DNA from: Erythrocercus mccallii
Taxonomy: Eukaryota > Chordata > Aves > Passeriformes > Dicruridae
NCBI GenBank assembly: GCA_013397435.1
Contig: VZRG01000437.1
Coordinates: 402,356 to 466,355 of the forward strand
Direction: 5' to 3'
DNA: 64,000 bases
Positions 25,000 through 39,300 of the stretch are shown here, piece by piece. Both the position numbers and the translations under genes were made by a program. The notes under the pieces are model-generated. The model was not told where the DNA came from and searched no databases. It was given only the letters and a program-made list of their open reading frames with translations. Every line of letters starts with the position of its first letter. Position 1 is the stretch's first letter.

Positions 25000-27900
25000 T
25001 CCTTTATCTTTCTTTTTAAGGCATCACCTATAAAGGTGCTGCTGTAAACTGCTCTGTAGGCATCTTCCGCCTATCTTGCACAAAGGGAGCCCATATGTCT
25101 TCAGCAGCTCTAAAGACAAGCATCACAGTATCTTCCTATTGCCACTGAAATCATCTTCCCTGGTACCTCCTATTCCCATGCTCAGAGTAAAAAAAAAGGA
25201 CACTATTAAGGTGAGCTTAAAGTCATGCCTCTACTGGAAATACCCTTGACTCCCACTTCCCGCTTCCTTGGCATTACCATTGCTCCGACTTTGTATTAAT
25301 GACTGGGTTACCAAACTGACCCACTATCTGTAAATAAGCTCGAAGTCCATCTGAAACACATATCAGGAGCCCTTCTTTACAATTGAAGAACATCATGCAA
25401 TACCTTTAACTCTCCTTGTGAGCCTTCTGTGCTCTGCTATGCTGTGGTAAGAGGTGTTGCATCTGGAGAGACTGCCCCAGCTTTTGGGAAAACTCCCTGC
25501 AGGCAAGCTATCACATTATTTGCTATGCTATGTGGGTCCTGTCTCAGGGTACTGGATTTATGCCAATGTCAGATGATCTGCCCAGCCGTAAGTAAGGATG
25601 TGCCATCTCATTGGAAAGGTTCTGACACTCCCTGATCAGAAAAGAAAAAAGGAGTGAGGCGGTTAGCATGTATATGGCCAACTCTTACAATCCCATTTAC
25701 TCTCTTTCACTCTCACAGGCACACTTGCTCTTTCCAACCACTTTCCAACATGCAGATGTGTACACACATTCATTCCTGTTTCCCTGGTATTTGCTTAATG
25801 CGTTTTATAACTTTCAAATGCCCCTTAATTTGGCACTATCTTCACCCAAAACCCCTTTCCCCTTCTCACATACAGGCTTTTAGAGTACATTTTGAGTATG
25901 TTCGTAATTACCATATTTAAACAGGTAACCTTCTAATGTCATACTTAGTATATAAACACTCATATTAATTTTGTCTCATCCATTAAAAAAAATTCTTTCA
26001 GGATTTCCACTTTATTCTATTTTCTTATGAATATGATGGGAATTCAAATGTTATACCTTTTTCCATATTATTAACCTGCTCATTCCTCAGATTCCCCAAA
26101 TAGAGTAGCAAGAGAAAAGGACAAAAGACTTATTTTGTAACACCTTATCCATTCAGCTAAGTCATAAGTCATGGGGATAGAAAAAATCCAAATGAAATCT
26201 GAGCTACTGGATCATCAAAGGATGGGCAAAAGAGCCTAATGAGAAAGGGGACTGTAGAAGAGCAGAAAGTTTTGAGATAGAGGAGGAAGAGGAACCGTAG
26301 TATTGGAGGGTACAGACCAGTGCCAAGAACACAACTTTGAGCAGCAGTGCTTGTTTGATAGACTCCCATTTGATAGACTATTTTTTGCTGAACTTCTGAG
26401 TCAGGAAATTGGGCTTCATTTCAGTATTTTCTTTTATCCAAATATTTCTGCCTAAGAAAAGAGAAAGATGCTGAGTTTGTTTCTACAATTTTGTTACATT
26501 GTTAGAAAAATCCATATACAAACCCAATGTGTTTTAAAGGTTGAAGTCTCATATTTATTAAGGCAACAAATATCAAATAGAGGGACATTTAATTTTTTTC
26601 TCTGGAGTGGATTTTCTCTGGGACACACACTTCAATTCACAGACTGTGGCTTGAACTTTTGCAGACCGGCAGTGAAAGTCAAAATTTCCTCCTGTGATCA
26701 GCAGGAGTCCATTTACCATTAATAAACATTAAAAGTCACTTGTGCACCTCCACCAGACTCCACTGAAATAACACAGGTGGATAGCTCGGAAAAAATGCTG
26801 CAAGTATTCATTGCTGTCTGTGCCTCTACACAAGCAGGAAAAAATAAGAATAATATTTTCAGACTTGTTGATTAATTTTGACTAAACTATTATGTGGTGT
26901 GGGTTTTATTAAACTTTGCTCATTTGGAAAACTAAATTGCTCTTCTCAATATAACATTATGTTTACACTTGTAATCCACTGTTGAAATGTGTTGGAAAAA
27001 GCTCTCTCTTAATGACAATACATTTAATGGAAAAAATTCTCTTTTTCTTCACAGACACACACATTAGACTGTGCCAATGATTATTAGAAAATAAATACAT
27101 TGCCAGAAAAATGGACAGAATTGTGTTTATGCTAAAAAGCATATTTAAAATATCTAAAAATTTCTTCACAAACATACCTCTAATATTATTCTTTATATTT
27201 TTACTTTTCAGAATGTATTTGGGGATCAGTCATTGATGTTATAGATGTGAACTATATTATTTTTGTTGTTTCTGAATTTCTGCCGGGTAAACACCATGTA
27301 GAAGTGTTTGAACCATTTGGTGAAAAGCTGTATTTTTCTGCTCTGTATTTATGGTTTTTTTTTGCTTACTTCAGAAGTTAAAGAACTAGAATAGATCTGA
27401 CTGGAGCAACCTGAGTTCAAAACTGTATAGCCAACAAATGTGGTCCAGATCTATACAGTTTGCAGCAGGATGTCTCTACGTATCTGTGCCTGAATTTCCC
27501 TGATAAGGACACACTGGGGAGAGTCCTGAGTGGATTACTAAACCGGGCACATAGCCACTAAAGAGAAACGAAAAGAAACTATGTACAGAATTCAAGAGCA
27601 GTATTTCTCATAACATGAAAGACTACTTCACTGGTTGGATGTCTGTGCAAAACAGAAGTTTAGAGTTTGGACTATGTACTGCTAAAATTTCCTGCCCTTT
27701 CTGAAGTCATCCAGTGAAGATTATTCCCCAACAGTAATTATGTTTATGTCACAGGTGAAACTAGTAATTTAAAATAAGTATTCTGAAGAAGTATTCTAAA
27801 AAACAGGGGGCGAATTTCTATCAAATCTCCACCACGTTATTAACCCATGCTCCCATTTTGGAGCTTTATAGGATCACCAGAATAATCCCCAGGCACACAC

Positions 27901-29592
27901 AAAAATTAATCTACAGTACATCTTCAGCAGGATACAAAATAATATGAAACATTTCACTGATGTAATACTATAGAGCACTTGAGCAATGCCAGTACCTTAT
28001 CCAACAAACATGCTGCTGTCATATTAGGATATTTTATTTCAACCCACATGGGGCACAACATATCAATCATGATGAATGCTAACTTTATTCATCTCTCTGT
28101 ATTGCTGATTACTGTTCATAAGGGTGTTTTATCTCAAGTCATTTCTCTGAAATTCCCCAAGACTTTACTTATTTTATTTAGTGCATATAATAGCTTCTTT
28201 TGATAGCAGAGCTACTTTTAGTGGTAGGATGCTTTCCTGTAAAGTATTCCTCTAAACTCAGAAGTTCTCCTTCAAGATCAGGTGAGATAGTGAAGCAACA
28301 GATGAAATTGTTATGGTAATAAATTAGGTTTGTTTGTTTGTTTTTTAAATATTTCAGCGATGAAGAACTTACTATGAAAAATAGTCTACCCTCATCCTCA
28401 ATAACTGAACAAAAAGTACAGGATATTAGGTTGCAATGCACAGGATTCAGACATTTTCAGATAATATCCCTTATTAAAATTACAAGAAAAAGGTTTTGAG
28501 TTTGTATCAACATAGACTTCATATTATATTGGTATATTTTGTGATAACATAGCATTGTACTTTATTATTATCTAATGTGTTTTATTTTAGTATAACTATG
28601 CTTCAGAAAAAGCTGTTGAGATTAATGTAAAATTCCAGAAATTATTTTATGTAATATAAAGCACAAAGCAATGATGCTACATTACAAAACAGGAGGCCTC
28701 TCAAAAATGGGAGTTTTCAGGGTTGGAAGTAAAAATATATAAATATGATCACAAAATAGAAAAGATATCAAAAATGCACAATACATCCATGTCTGTTTGC
28801 ATTCTTGTTGAAAAGCAGACTTCACGGGACTGAAATTTGTCTCCTATTCCACTTACGACTCTCCAGTTGCTTTATAAACAAGACAAATTTGAGATTAAAT
28901 CAGGCAATGTCTTCTTCTGAAATGTGAAAGTTATGTCTATTTGTTTCCATTTTTTTTAAATTAATGGCTTTACACTGCCTGAATCTGACAATTATTCCTA
29001 AATATTACCATTATATTTCAGTGTTTCCTTTTGATTTGTGTAGGTGCAAACTAAACTATCCTGATACACATGTGAGAAGTGATGGTGAATAGGAGGAGAG
29101 GCGCCAGATGTCAATGCCACTGTCCCTTGGAATGCTGTCAGAAAACCTGTGCAGCCAGATCACACTCTGCCATCATGATTATGCTATGAATATTTAAATT
29201 ATAATTTAACTTTCATCTACAAATCAAAACATAATTTAAAGAGTAACTTCTAAGCCATTTTAAGTCCCTAAACATTATCTCTCTTCTTTGTTCATGTACT
29301 GCTCAATGCCTTCAGCTTCATTTCAACCAAAGCCCAAGTGGTACGTTTCCCTTGTATGAAACTTTCTACAGAATTCAGTTAATTCATTCTGAAATGCCAT
29401 TCTTCTGCATCTCTGTGCTTCATCTGAGTAGTTCCTTGTTACAACTGCATAGCTCAGCGTGAACACCAAGCTACAGGATACAGCTTCAGTCCTTCTTCAC
29501 TAGATATGGCTGTAACTGTTACATGCAGCAGTTAGAAAAAGCACAACAGAAACATTAGATTCTTTTCTTCATCTCTGAAGAGTAAATAAACA
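25000..29592. other. Anonymous AT-rich sequence, no gene seen
   Basis: I recognise no gene or mobile element in this 4.6-kb stretch. At 27212 a 'tttacttttcag' resembling a splice acceptor precedes about 57 open codons (ending TAA near 27380), but the frame matches nothing I know and lacks a donor. It is recorded only as weak. Confidence 0.5.
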
Positions 29593-30632
29593 TGTTCTAT
29601 TGGGGTTGTGTGGCAAGGCCTTGGTAGCAGAGGGATTTGAGAAGTTGATCCCAAGTTGGGTGGAGCAAGTTATGACTGGCTTCTGCAGCTGGCCGTGCTG
29701 ACCCCATCAGTGACAGTGGCAGCACCTCTAAAATAACAAAAAAGAATTTCATATTTAAGAAAGGAAGGAAAAAACCTGCAACTGCAGCTGGGAGAGACGG
29801 GTGAGAATATGTGAGAGCAACAAGTCTGCAGTCACCAAAGCCAGTGAAGAAGGATTGGGAGGAGCTACTCCAGGCACCAGCGTGAAGTTTCTCCTGCAGC
29901 TCATGGTGAAGACCATGGCAAAGAAGGTTGTCCTCATGCTACCAATAGAGAACCACAGGGGAGCAGAGATTTACCTGCAGCCTATAAAGGAACCCATCCT
30001 GGAGCAGGTAGATTCCTGAAGGAGGCTGTGACCCTGTGGGAAGTCCATCTTGGAGCAGGATCCTGGCAAGACCCATGGTCCTGGGGAGAGAGAAGCCCAT
30101 GCTGGAGCAGATTTGCTGACAGGATTTGTGACCCCATGGGGAATTGGTGCTAGAGCAGTTATGAAGAATAGCAGCCTATGAAAATGACTCATGTTGGAGA
30201 AGTTCATGGAGGACTGTCTCCCATGGCAAGGACCCCATATTGGAGCAGGGAAAGAGTGAGGAGGAAGGAGCAGCAGAGTAAACGTGGGATGAACTGACCA
30301 CATTGCCCATCTCCTTGTACCACTGTGAGGGAGGAAGTAGACAAATTGGAAGTGAAGTTGAGCCCAGGAAGAAACGAGGGGTAGAGGGGAGGTATTTCAA
30401 GATTTACTTTTCATTTTTTCTCATTATCGTACTCTGGTTTGATTGGTAAATTAATTAATTTACCTGGTTCAAATCTGTCTTGCCCATGATAGTTGCTGAG
30501 CGATCTTTCTCTGTCCTTATGTTAACCCACAAGCTTTTTGTTGTATCCTTCTCTCCCTTGTCCAGTAGAGGAGGGGGAGTGATAGAACAAGTTTGCTGGA
30601 TCCAGACTTCGATAAAGGTCAACTCACCATGG
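29593..30632 (+). mobile_element. Old ERVL-type solo LTR
   Basis: The sequence follows the avian ERVL LTR layout. A 'gtgtggcaaggccttggtag' start region (about 29608) is followed by a series of degenerate units around 'tggagcag', each with a 'gaccc(c)tgtgg' or 'ccatggg' phrase (29995-30250), then an AT-rich promoter-like zone near 30400, and an end near 'aaaggtcaactcacca'. A block at 29994-30045 matches the minus-strand LTR at 58429-59547, so they are relatives. Terminal TG/CA and target duplication are no longer clear. The open frames inside are LTR by-products, not genes. Confidence 0.8.
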
Positions 30633-32422
30633 ATCTGTATACTAAAGTATGGTTTGTATTTACTAGAAGCACCTGTTTTGCCTCCTTGAAGTTACTTATT
30701 TTACCAAAAACAAGGACAACTGTCAGCTTTCTAAGGCCACAGAATTAGAGACTAAGGAGCTAAATTCTTTTTATTTTCTTCATACTCTTCACTTCAAATA
30801 TAAAAATAAACAATCTTTTGAGACTCAAGTTATTTTTCCCCATCTACCAATTCAAACAGCATCTCTTTCCTAGCCTCCTAGCTAAGCCTAAAAGCCTTAA
30901 AGTTTACAACTTTAAGGGCTCCAGTCTTGCTGCAATTAAAAGTCCATGCTCTCTTCTTACCCTTATTGAATGATGATCTCATTTCTTAATATGTAATTAT
31001 AGAGCTTTATACAAGAGTTCTGTATATTCCACATAAATATATGTAATTCTAGTAAAGTTTTAAATGATGGTCTTCTGGCAGTCATATAAAGTATGCATAT
31101 TGGTTATTGACAGTCTGCCTAGTACTTCATCTCTGCCCTGAAGAACAGAAAAGGCTGTTTATTTTAATATTTTTCTGGAGTGGAGCTCTCTCATCATGAT
31201 TTGTGATAGGATTTGCCAGCTGATCTAGCACACCCTTCAGCATCATGTCTGTGGGGTCTGTAGTGAGACTGAAACTCAAACTCTGCAGCAGAGGAGCACA
31301 ACCAGTCCTTCACAGAGCCCTGGGTGATCTCAGTTGTGTACTAAGGGCCAGATTTTATCAGTTAAATGACTGGTTACATTTTCTCCTGGGTTCAAGAAAC
31401 AAATATTTCAGACCAGCTGCTGCCGTCAATGTGGGCAGAAGCAATGAATTACTCAAGGTGAAAAGAAAGCAGAACCAATTTGCATAAGTATTGCTAATGT
31501 GTTCAACATGTTTTCACCTGGTAGAGAGCACTGGGTAAGTTTAATCAGTATTAAAATGCACTGAAAAAAGAATGTGAAGCTCATGGAATTTCAGTGACCA
31601 GATTTTTCCAGTGTGTGCAAGTGATTTAATAATAGGTATTTAGTGTATGCCAAATAAGATTAAAACCAAGTAAAAAGATTCATAGAACATAAAACACAGT
31701 CTTCTCTGTCTTGACATTCATTAACTGCTTAATTAAGAGATTTGGAAATGTTTTGTTTGAAACATAAATTAACTGAAACTGTTAGTCAACAATTACACTT
31801 GTATCTAAACCCAAACATTTTCCAAATGAGCAACCTAGCAGTTGCTTTGCTACAAAACTTCAACTGTGATCCATTTTAACAGAAAAGTATTGGGAAATGT
31901 TTTTAGACTATTTCAAGCAGTCTTTATTTTTCTCATTAAATTTAAAGGCCTAAAAATCCCTAAAATCAGAAACATGAAAATGTAACATGAAAGTAAAATC
32001 AAAAATCAATTAAAAATTAATTTTTTGAGTCAACAATGCATGCTGCTAATTCCTGAAATAAACATTTCTCAAGTTCAGAAACATATCTAAAGAAATGCAA
32101 TGCAAATGTGTTTTGTTCCTCTTGTGCAGAAAAGGAATAAAATCCTAAAAAATATTCCTACCAAATGAAAAATATACAGAAGCACATGCTGTCATGATCT
32201 GAGTTGCAAGCATGAGTAGTAACTGCACTCCAATATTTAACACACACTAGAAACTAAATGACTAGGTAAAGAAGGTATCAGGAAATTTTACAGTTTTTTT
32301 GTCTCCTCCTGTGAAAGGAAAGAACTGGCATTCTGAAAAACTGTTTCATATATTATGGATGCCAGAGAGAACTGAAACAACTGAAAAATGAAAAGGACCA
32401 TAAATACAAGTGAATTGGAAAA
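30633..32422. other. Anonymous AT-rich sequence, no gene seen
   Basis: Unique-looking sequence. An 80-codon frame at 31245-31487 has no family signature. Nothing else is recognised. Confidence 0.5.
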
Positions 32423-33163
32423 GTGAGGTGTTGGAGTTCAGGGCACGTGGATAATCCCTCGAGCTGCCCTGGGGGGGTCTGAGACCCTGGCTGGGATCCC
32501 AGGAGAGCACTGCCTGTGACCTTAGTCCATGGGAAAAGCTTCCAACACTCACAGATGAACTAAAAGCAACAAAGATTTGAAATAAATAGTAATTTAGTTG
32601 TGCACAAGGTGAAACTTTGTAGTTTTGGGTTTTTAGAATGGAGGTAGATGAAGACAAGAGGGAGGATTCTGGGTGGTGACCCTTCTTCTCTTCTCCTTCC
32701 TCTTCTCCTTCTTCTTCTTCCTCCTTCTCCTCCTTCTTCTGCTTCTCCTCCTTCTCCTCCTTCTCCTCCTTCCTCCTTCTTCCTCCCTCTTCATCCTCCT
32801 CCTCCTTGTCCGCAGTGATCTGGCACAGAGACATTGGTAGAATGGTTTTGAGGTAGAAATTGTGTGTCTAGCATAGGTCATAGTTATTGGCATGGAATTG
32901 TAAATATACTACGCATTAAGAGTTAATTGGCTCAAGTGTTCTTAAAAGGCCTTGGATTTTTATCTCGTGGCCCTTTCGCCATCCGTGTTTTCCAGCATGC
33001 AAGCCTGGGTTTTAGGCAGTGTGCGAATTCCAGGATAAGACACAATAAATAACCTTGAAGTAAAGCTGCAAGTTTTGTTCATCATTTTAAACCTTGGCAC
33101 TGGACTTTGTGGGAGGAAATCCCCTAATTTAGGGGGCCCAAAAAGGGATTTTCAACAGTGAGG
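32423..33163 (+). mobile_element. Complete ERVK-like solo LTR with 6-bp target duplication
   Basis: The LTR runs from 32429 ('tgttgg') to 33157 ('tcaaca'), 729 bp, with matching inverted ends TGTTG...CAACA. Both flanks are exactly 'gtgagg' (32423-32428 and 33158-33163). A 6-bp duplication is the ERVK (betaretrovirus-like) habit. An AATAAA signal is at 33044-33049. The U3 holds a 130-bp polypyrimidine tract (32680-32809). Several CpG sites survive, so it is not very old. No internal genes remain. The TSD and ends are seen directly; the class is inferred from the TSD length and style. Confidence 0.88.
32680..32809. repeat. Polypyrimidine (CTT/CTC)n tract inside the ERVK-like LTR
   Basis: About 130 bases of almost pure C and T, with a G near 32751 and an A near 32792 as the visible breaks. 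On the minus strand it translates to Glu/Lys/Arg-rich repeats, which creates spurious frames of 162 and 86 codons. Such tracts can form triplex DNA and vary in length. Confidence 0.95.
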
Positions 33164-36014
33164 TTGCAGCTTTTTACTGAATTTTCAAAAATATATTTTA
33201 GATAGAGAGTATGGAAGATGGCTAAATCGATTCACATTCTTGGGTTATTTATACCTAGTGTTTTATCAACTGTATTACAGAGATGAGCCACTCCCTAAAA
33301 TTTGCCTCTGCATAGACATGTTCAGAAAGGTTAATAAGCAAGTTTTGTTTCCTCTGTTCCTGCTTCAAATTCACCACTTTTTCAGGCCAGGTTCTTCCCT
33401 TCCTTCTCTGTTCCAGTCACAGAAGAAATTTACATTCTGTTTCATTTCTATTTTCTTCACATAGCCCTGCCTAATGCAGTTATGAGATCCCTAATGAGGT
33501 GGAAATGTTTGTGCCAACTGAAGGAGGAAACAAGACATTAGGTTATGTATGAATAATGTGTGAAGAATCAGGAACAAAAATATTATGCTAGAGTGGAAAA
33601 ATAAAGATGCATTTTCAAATAGTTTCCTATTCACTTTTCTGGCCAGCTAACAGAGAACCAGAAAGGCTTCAGGGAAACATGATGGCCACCATTATCAAAA
33701 GGACCTAAGTAATACATGGGCTGAAATTCCATTTAGACATAAAAGGTACTTCAGTGTCCTTAGAGGCAGGAGCTTAATTGCACCAACGCGCTGATGTGTG
33801 CACCTGATTGATTTCAATCACTTTCAAGAACACAGCCCTTAAACTCTTTTGAAGCATGGCTTGGACTCCTAAATGACTTCATTTAACAGTACCATGTAAA
33901 AGCTACTGGTTTCAAGAGGATTTTGTATAAGACATGTAATACATATAAGGCATTTAAGAGATTAGGGACAGGATCTTAAGCATACTTCAGAGAAAGGAAA
34001 CGGAATACAGGATACAAGGCCAAGTCATAACTTCTCAAGTATAAGGACACCAAGAATTGTGAACTTACCAGTGTCTTAAAATGTAGAAATGGATAGAAAT
34101 AGAGCAAAATACACTCAGAAATTTTCAGAAGCTCCTCCAAAAGGTTCCATCCCTACTAATGGTACTTGATATTCCAAGTGGTAAAACAAGTTTTGTTCAT
34201 GAACAGAGGCAGTTAATGAATTATCTCATTAATTAGCCCAGAAATGTGAGGCAGGCTTTGCCTGGGATGGAAGAAATCACTCTCCAATTATTAAGAAAAT
34301 TAGAATGGGAAGAACCACAGTTTTCCAGAGGTTATAACAATGGCACATGATGAATTAAAGCCCCAATCCAAGCCATAGTTAAACTCTAGATGCCTAGCCA
34401 CTAAAGTCATAAAAAATCCTAGAAAAGCCTTAAAACAGCTAGAGTAGCCCTTGATTAGGATAAAAATTCTTGACTGCCATTACAGTACTATATGATAAGT
34501 CAAAAAGTTCATTAAGGATCAAAGAACAATCTATACCATGGTCACAGATATTAGCATCAAAGAAAGATGGTACACCAGGTGCAAATTGAAAGACCAGCTC
34601 CTCAGATGCTGCAATTTTGTCCAAGTATATAAAATAAACATCAGATAATGTAGCAAAACCCTTTTCCTACCAAAAGTCTTGAGTGAGAGGATTTGTTTTT
34701 CTTAATAGTTCTTTAGTGGCAACTAGCCCCTTGTCAGTAAGTTACTGCCTTGAAGAGCGATATTGACTTCATGAGTAATTTAGTTGAAATACATTACTTT
34801 TTATCACTCCATAGCTTTACAAGGGAGCAAAGAAATCACACCAATATTCTTGATAATTCTTATCCTTTGAACAAAAATTAGAACTGAAACCGAGTTTGTA
34901 AAAATTAATGTACCTTTTTGCAACTGACATTATAGAGCTAATATTTAATTCCTGAAAATCTAGTTTACCTAATATCAAAATCTGGAACTGGAAAGAATAA
35001 GGTGTACCTAAAGTGTTAAAGATAAATATCCCTGGGTAATGTTGTATCTACTAAATCCTTTCACAGTTTTTTGCTCTTTTATTTCTCCAGCAAATCTACA
35101 TCACTCTGTAAAACTTACAGGTATTCTCTTTTTTTTTTTTTAATCATAATCAACAGAGACAACTATACGTGGCAGTTTTGAATTCTCAGATCATAAGCAA
35201 GTTCAAGTAAATTGAACTGGACCTACCAGCTTTCACTAGAGGTATTCAATAATTCTAAAAATCAGACCCAAGAAAAGAGGAAAACATAAACAGTTTAACA
35301 GTTAAACTTTTAACATGCAACTGTTTCTTTCAACAATTTTTTATTGTCCCTATATTTTGAGACATTTGGGGAATCATTTCTTTATTTCCAAGATCAGGTT
35401 CTCAGGAACCTGCAATTCTATGGTATGTAGTATTTTTTCTCCTTCTTACTCTTTTTATTGTTTTTATTAGATATGCCTGTTTCACAGTATTTGTTCTGTA
35501 TTTTAAAGTACATTTGAATATTGCAATTAAACATTTGCTAGATGTTATCAAGATTATTTAATCTAGAAATGCATGAAAATGCATCTTAAAATAGAATATC
35601 AAATAGAATAATCTAAGTTTATGAACATATATGGTTTTGCTATAAAGTTTATATAGTACATATTTCTGAGTTTTTCAAAAGGACATTTTTCTATAAAGAT
35701 ATGATGCACTTTTTCTTTTTTTGCAGAAATATTGAGCTCTGAAGAAGAACTGATTCATTGAAGAACTGATTCTTTTCTCAATTTTTTTTTTTCAAGTGCC
35801 ATAACAAAGTTTAGATTTTTTAGAGTTCTTGTTAAGTTAAAGATTTTCTGCTCCTTAATGCTTCAATTCCATTAGCTTTAAATTTGCTTTGTAATAACAT
35901 TTCCATTAAGGTTAAATCAGTTAGTTGTATAGATGTTTTCAGTTTTAGTACCGAAAACTTCTGTAAGTTCAGTTTTTCATCTGAAACCAGAGGCTCTGGC
36001 TTATTTGGCTGAAC
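33164..36014. other. Anonymous AT-rich sequence, no gene seen
   Basis: No gene or mobile element recognised. It contains a small tandem 'gaagaactgattc' duplication near 35745-35775 and poly-T runs near 35131 and 35781. Confidence 0.5.
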
Positions 36015-36330
36015 TGATTTTGGCTGGGATAGAGTTATTTTCTTATAGTCATTTTTACAGTATTCTATTTTGAATTTGCACTGGAAACAGCATTGATAAC
36101 ATAGAGATGCTTTAGCTGCTGCTGGGCAGAGCAAGGTCAAGGCATTTTCTGCTCCTCATCTCACCCCACGAGTGAGGAGCAGGGGGGGCAAAAGGAGCTA
36201 GGAGTTGAACCCTACTGATCACAGGGATATCCCATCCCATATGACAACATTCTCAGCATAAAAATCTGCGGGAGAGAAAGAAAAGTTTGCTTTCCCATGT
36301 AACCATTATGTATGGTTGAATGAAATGCAC
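36015..36330 (+). mobile_element. ERVL LTR fragment, 3'-truncated
   Basis: The sequence from 'tgattttggctgggatagag' (36015) has the well-known start of an abundant avian ERVL LTR. It continues in order through 'gttgataaca'-like, 'ggtcaaggcattttctgctc' and 'agggatatcccat' blocks to a degenerate TATA region ('cagcataaaaatc', about 36256) and a 'cccatgtaaccattatg' block at about 36294-36310. The distal half with the polyadenylation signal is missing. A 102-codon minus-strand frame (35832-36140) overlaps its antisense strand and is not a gene. Confidence 0.75.
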
Positions 36331-39300
36331 AGATTGTTTATTGCTGTATGGTGCTGTCCAGCACAGCAAAATAGTTTTATTCAAAAGTCTGTACAATTTT
36401 CATTGACTTTCATTTGAGCTTTGGATACTTTAGATTGTGATCATGCATTGCAGACCTGTATTTTTGACTACAGGAGTAAGTTGTTATCAAAAGTTCAACT
36501 GAATCATAGTAATAAGAGTCCTGGGGTTTTTAATCTACAGACAACTCCAGCTCTTGCTCTCTTACATAATTTCAGAAAGCATCACTGTCATGGTAAATTG
36601 TATTTCCAAGCACTCCAGATAGTGGCATAATTCACATCAATGAAAAAACTATCCTTCAAACTAGCACAGCCAAAGCACTGAAAACCACCCACTTGGTTTT
36701 CCCTCTCCCTTCCTACCTCAGTTTAACAGGCATAGGTGGTTCAATCTCCTGCATCTTACCTGATGGAGTAGTGTTTTCCTTCATTCCCAAGTATTTTTTT
36801 TCTCCAGAATAATGAAAATGTATACTTAATTAGAAAATTATTTTGCTCAGCTACCATCTTCACACCCCAGTCTCTTGTCATCTGGCATGTCTTAAAGCAA
36901 CTGGGAAAGAAAATGAGAATCTGAACCACACCACTGCAGTTCAACAGACAACTTAGATGGTGTATCAGGAGCAGCTGGCTGATTCTGGACAGAGGCAAAA
37001 GAGATGTACTGCTGTAAGAATGAGAGAGAAAAGGGCAAATCCATGCCATTTCCTCTCATTCATCAGTCAAGTTCAATGGAAAATTACTAACAGATATTGA
37101 AGGGAGAATTAATATAAAAACAAGTAAATAAACACTGTAAGACAGAGGGAGGGAAATAGAAAGAGAGAGACTGAAGGAAAAACTTTATTTTGACACTGGA
37201 GAAATTCATCCAGGCAGATTGTTCTAGAGATATCATATGTCTCTCCAAACCTTAAATGACCAAATATCCTTACAGGTTCCACTATGGACAGCATGTGCTC
37301 TCACATTAAGTCAGTCTTCTCAGCTGTGAAATACTAATGTTTATGTTGGGAAAAAAAAGGACACAAATTTATATACTGCAGTGTATAGTGGATTTTGTGT
37401 ACAAGGAAGCATTGTTCTACCCAGCCTCTGAGCAGGATGATGGATGAGTGCCACAGTCTAGCTGCAGCATGGTGCCCTCCACAACCTCACAACATCTCCA
37501 GCAACTAGATAAAGCTTAGGACTGCTCAGTGATTTAGACAGACTACTGTGATACAACCCACTGACATCTCTGAACGTATCATTTCTTACTGCTGTAAGAC
37601 CACAGGCCATATGGCAACCAATCACAGTTTCAATTTTCAAGCTGAAAAACTCTTACGTCCCAGAGAAATTTGAACTCTGGCAGAGTAAACCTCCAGCTAT
37701 TTAACACAGTAAACAACTAATATCCGATTATTCAATGTCATTTTTGTTCTGTCTCTGCAATCTCACTCCAGAAACCTGCCTCAAAAAGGAAAGATGTTGC
37801 ATCACAATATTTCCATGGTAACCACCACAGCCAAGCAGGATGAGGTTTGTACTTGGAAGCAAAGGCACAGGCTTTGGCTTGGTTTGCCATCAGTAAAGCT
37901 CCTCAGACTAAGCAAAGTGATTGATTTCACAAGCTGCTCAGATTGAAAAATAACAGCCAACCAACCAACAACAACAATAACAAAAAGCTAGAAAGAAGCA
38001 ATTTCTTTTTCTAATGTTAAATGTTTGGGAGAAAGACACTAAGATTTGATGGCAGCTTGGAAATGAAGCCAACATGCCCTTTGGATCCTTATGAGAAGTG
38101 GCTTCAGTCTTGGTGGCTTTGAAGGGGAGGATTAAAAATCATTATTTAGGCAATAGGTTATGGTAATATTTCTCTTTCATCTTCTCTCTGTGTCATTCTT
38201 TTAGTTCTCCATGCTATTGGCATGAGTATTGGCAGAGTTCACATTCATTTATGAAATCTTCTATTTCTTTACTTTATTAAAAATGATTTGCAATGTAAAG
38301 TAGAAATTTGTTCATCTGCCTTGTCAAATAGAGTTCATATGCAAATTTCCTATTCATCTCTTCTTTATTCAGTATTGAATCAGCAGTGTTTTTTCAGCAT
38401 TAGAGGATTTTCTTTCTCTCTTGTTAAGGCAACTAGCTGTAATCCTTACTTCCTTTGAAATGTATATTATTTTTGTAATTCATTCTTTCCTGTTATGAGA
38501 AAGAATAATACTGCATAATACTTTATAGACAAAAGACAAATGGCTAACTTCATCCACAGAAATAATAGGAAGTGCAAAACCATTCTGTCCTCCTATGGTG
38601 CTAAAGACTTATATCCAGAGAAGACAGGGAAAGTGGATGTTGTTTTACCTCTATTTGCCCTGAAAAATCCAATAAAAACAGTTTATTTTTCCCTGAGGGT
38701 TATAGGGATTTATTTAGTTGAGATGTACTAGAGATGTACAGAGACAAACATGTACTTGTATATCAGGGCTCTTAAAAGGTTCTTAAAAAACCCTTCTTTT
38801 CCTAGGTTCTGTTAGAGTTAACAATTTTAAGTACAGGGAATTATCTCAAATCCCACAAAATGTATGGTAAGTGTTGGAAACCCTTTAAACTACTACAATC
38901 TGGACTTGGAATCATATAGTTTATATGGTCCAAAAAAGGCAGAATACAAGGTGAAAGGAAAATACACCAAAAACTGCTTGACTGATTATGAGGGTGATAG
39001 GAGTGGCCAGTGATACATCATCTTAAAGGTGAAACTGAGAGCTTGGATTTTCTGTCATTTTGCTTCCTCCAGGTACCCTCTCCTGCTCTGAGCTGCACAA
39101 GGGCTGTCAACAGAGGCTACTGCAACAAGGGAAAAGCATTACTTTTCTCTGGTTTCTACTGGTTTAAATCTGGACATAAGAACACTCCTAGCAGAAAGTT
39201 TGTGGGGAAACAAGGAAGACATAATACAAGGAGACCACTACTCCTTTCTAGGAAGGTTCTGGATACATTTGACTTAGATTCTCGAATGTACAGAGTGGTT

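Noticed and set aside
27213..27380. Possible exon after a splice-acceptor-like 'tttacttttcag'
   Set aside because: About 57 open codons in AT-rich DNA is within chance. There is no recognised protein and no convincing donor site.
32346..32834. 162-codon minus-strand frame rich in Glu, Lys and Arg
   Set aside because: It is the translation of a polypyrimidine microsatellite within an LTR, with no non-repetitive protein signature.
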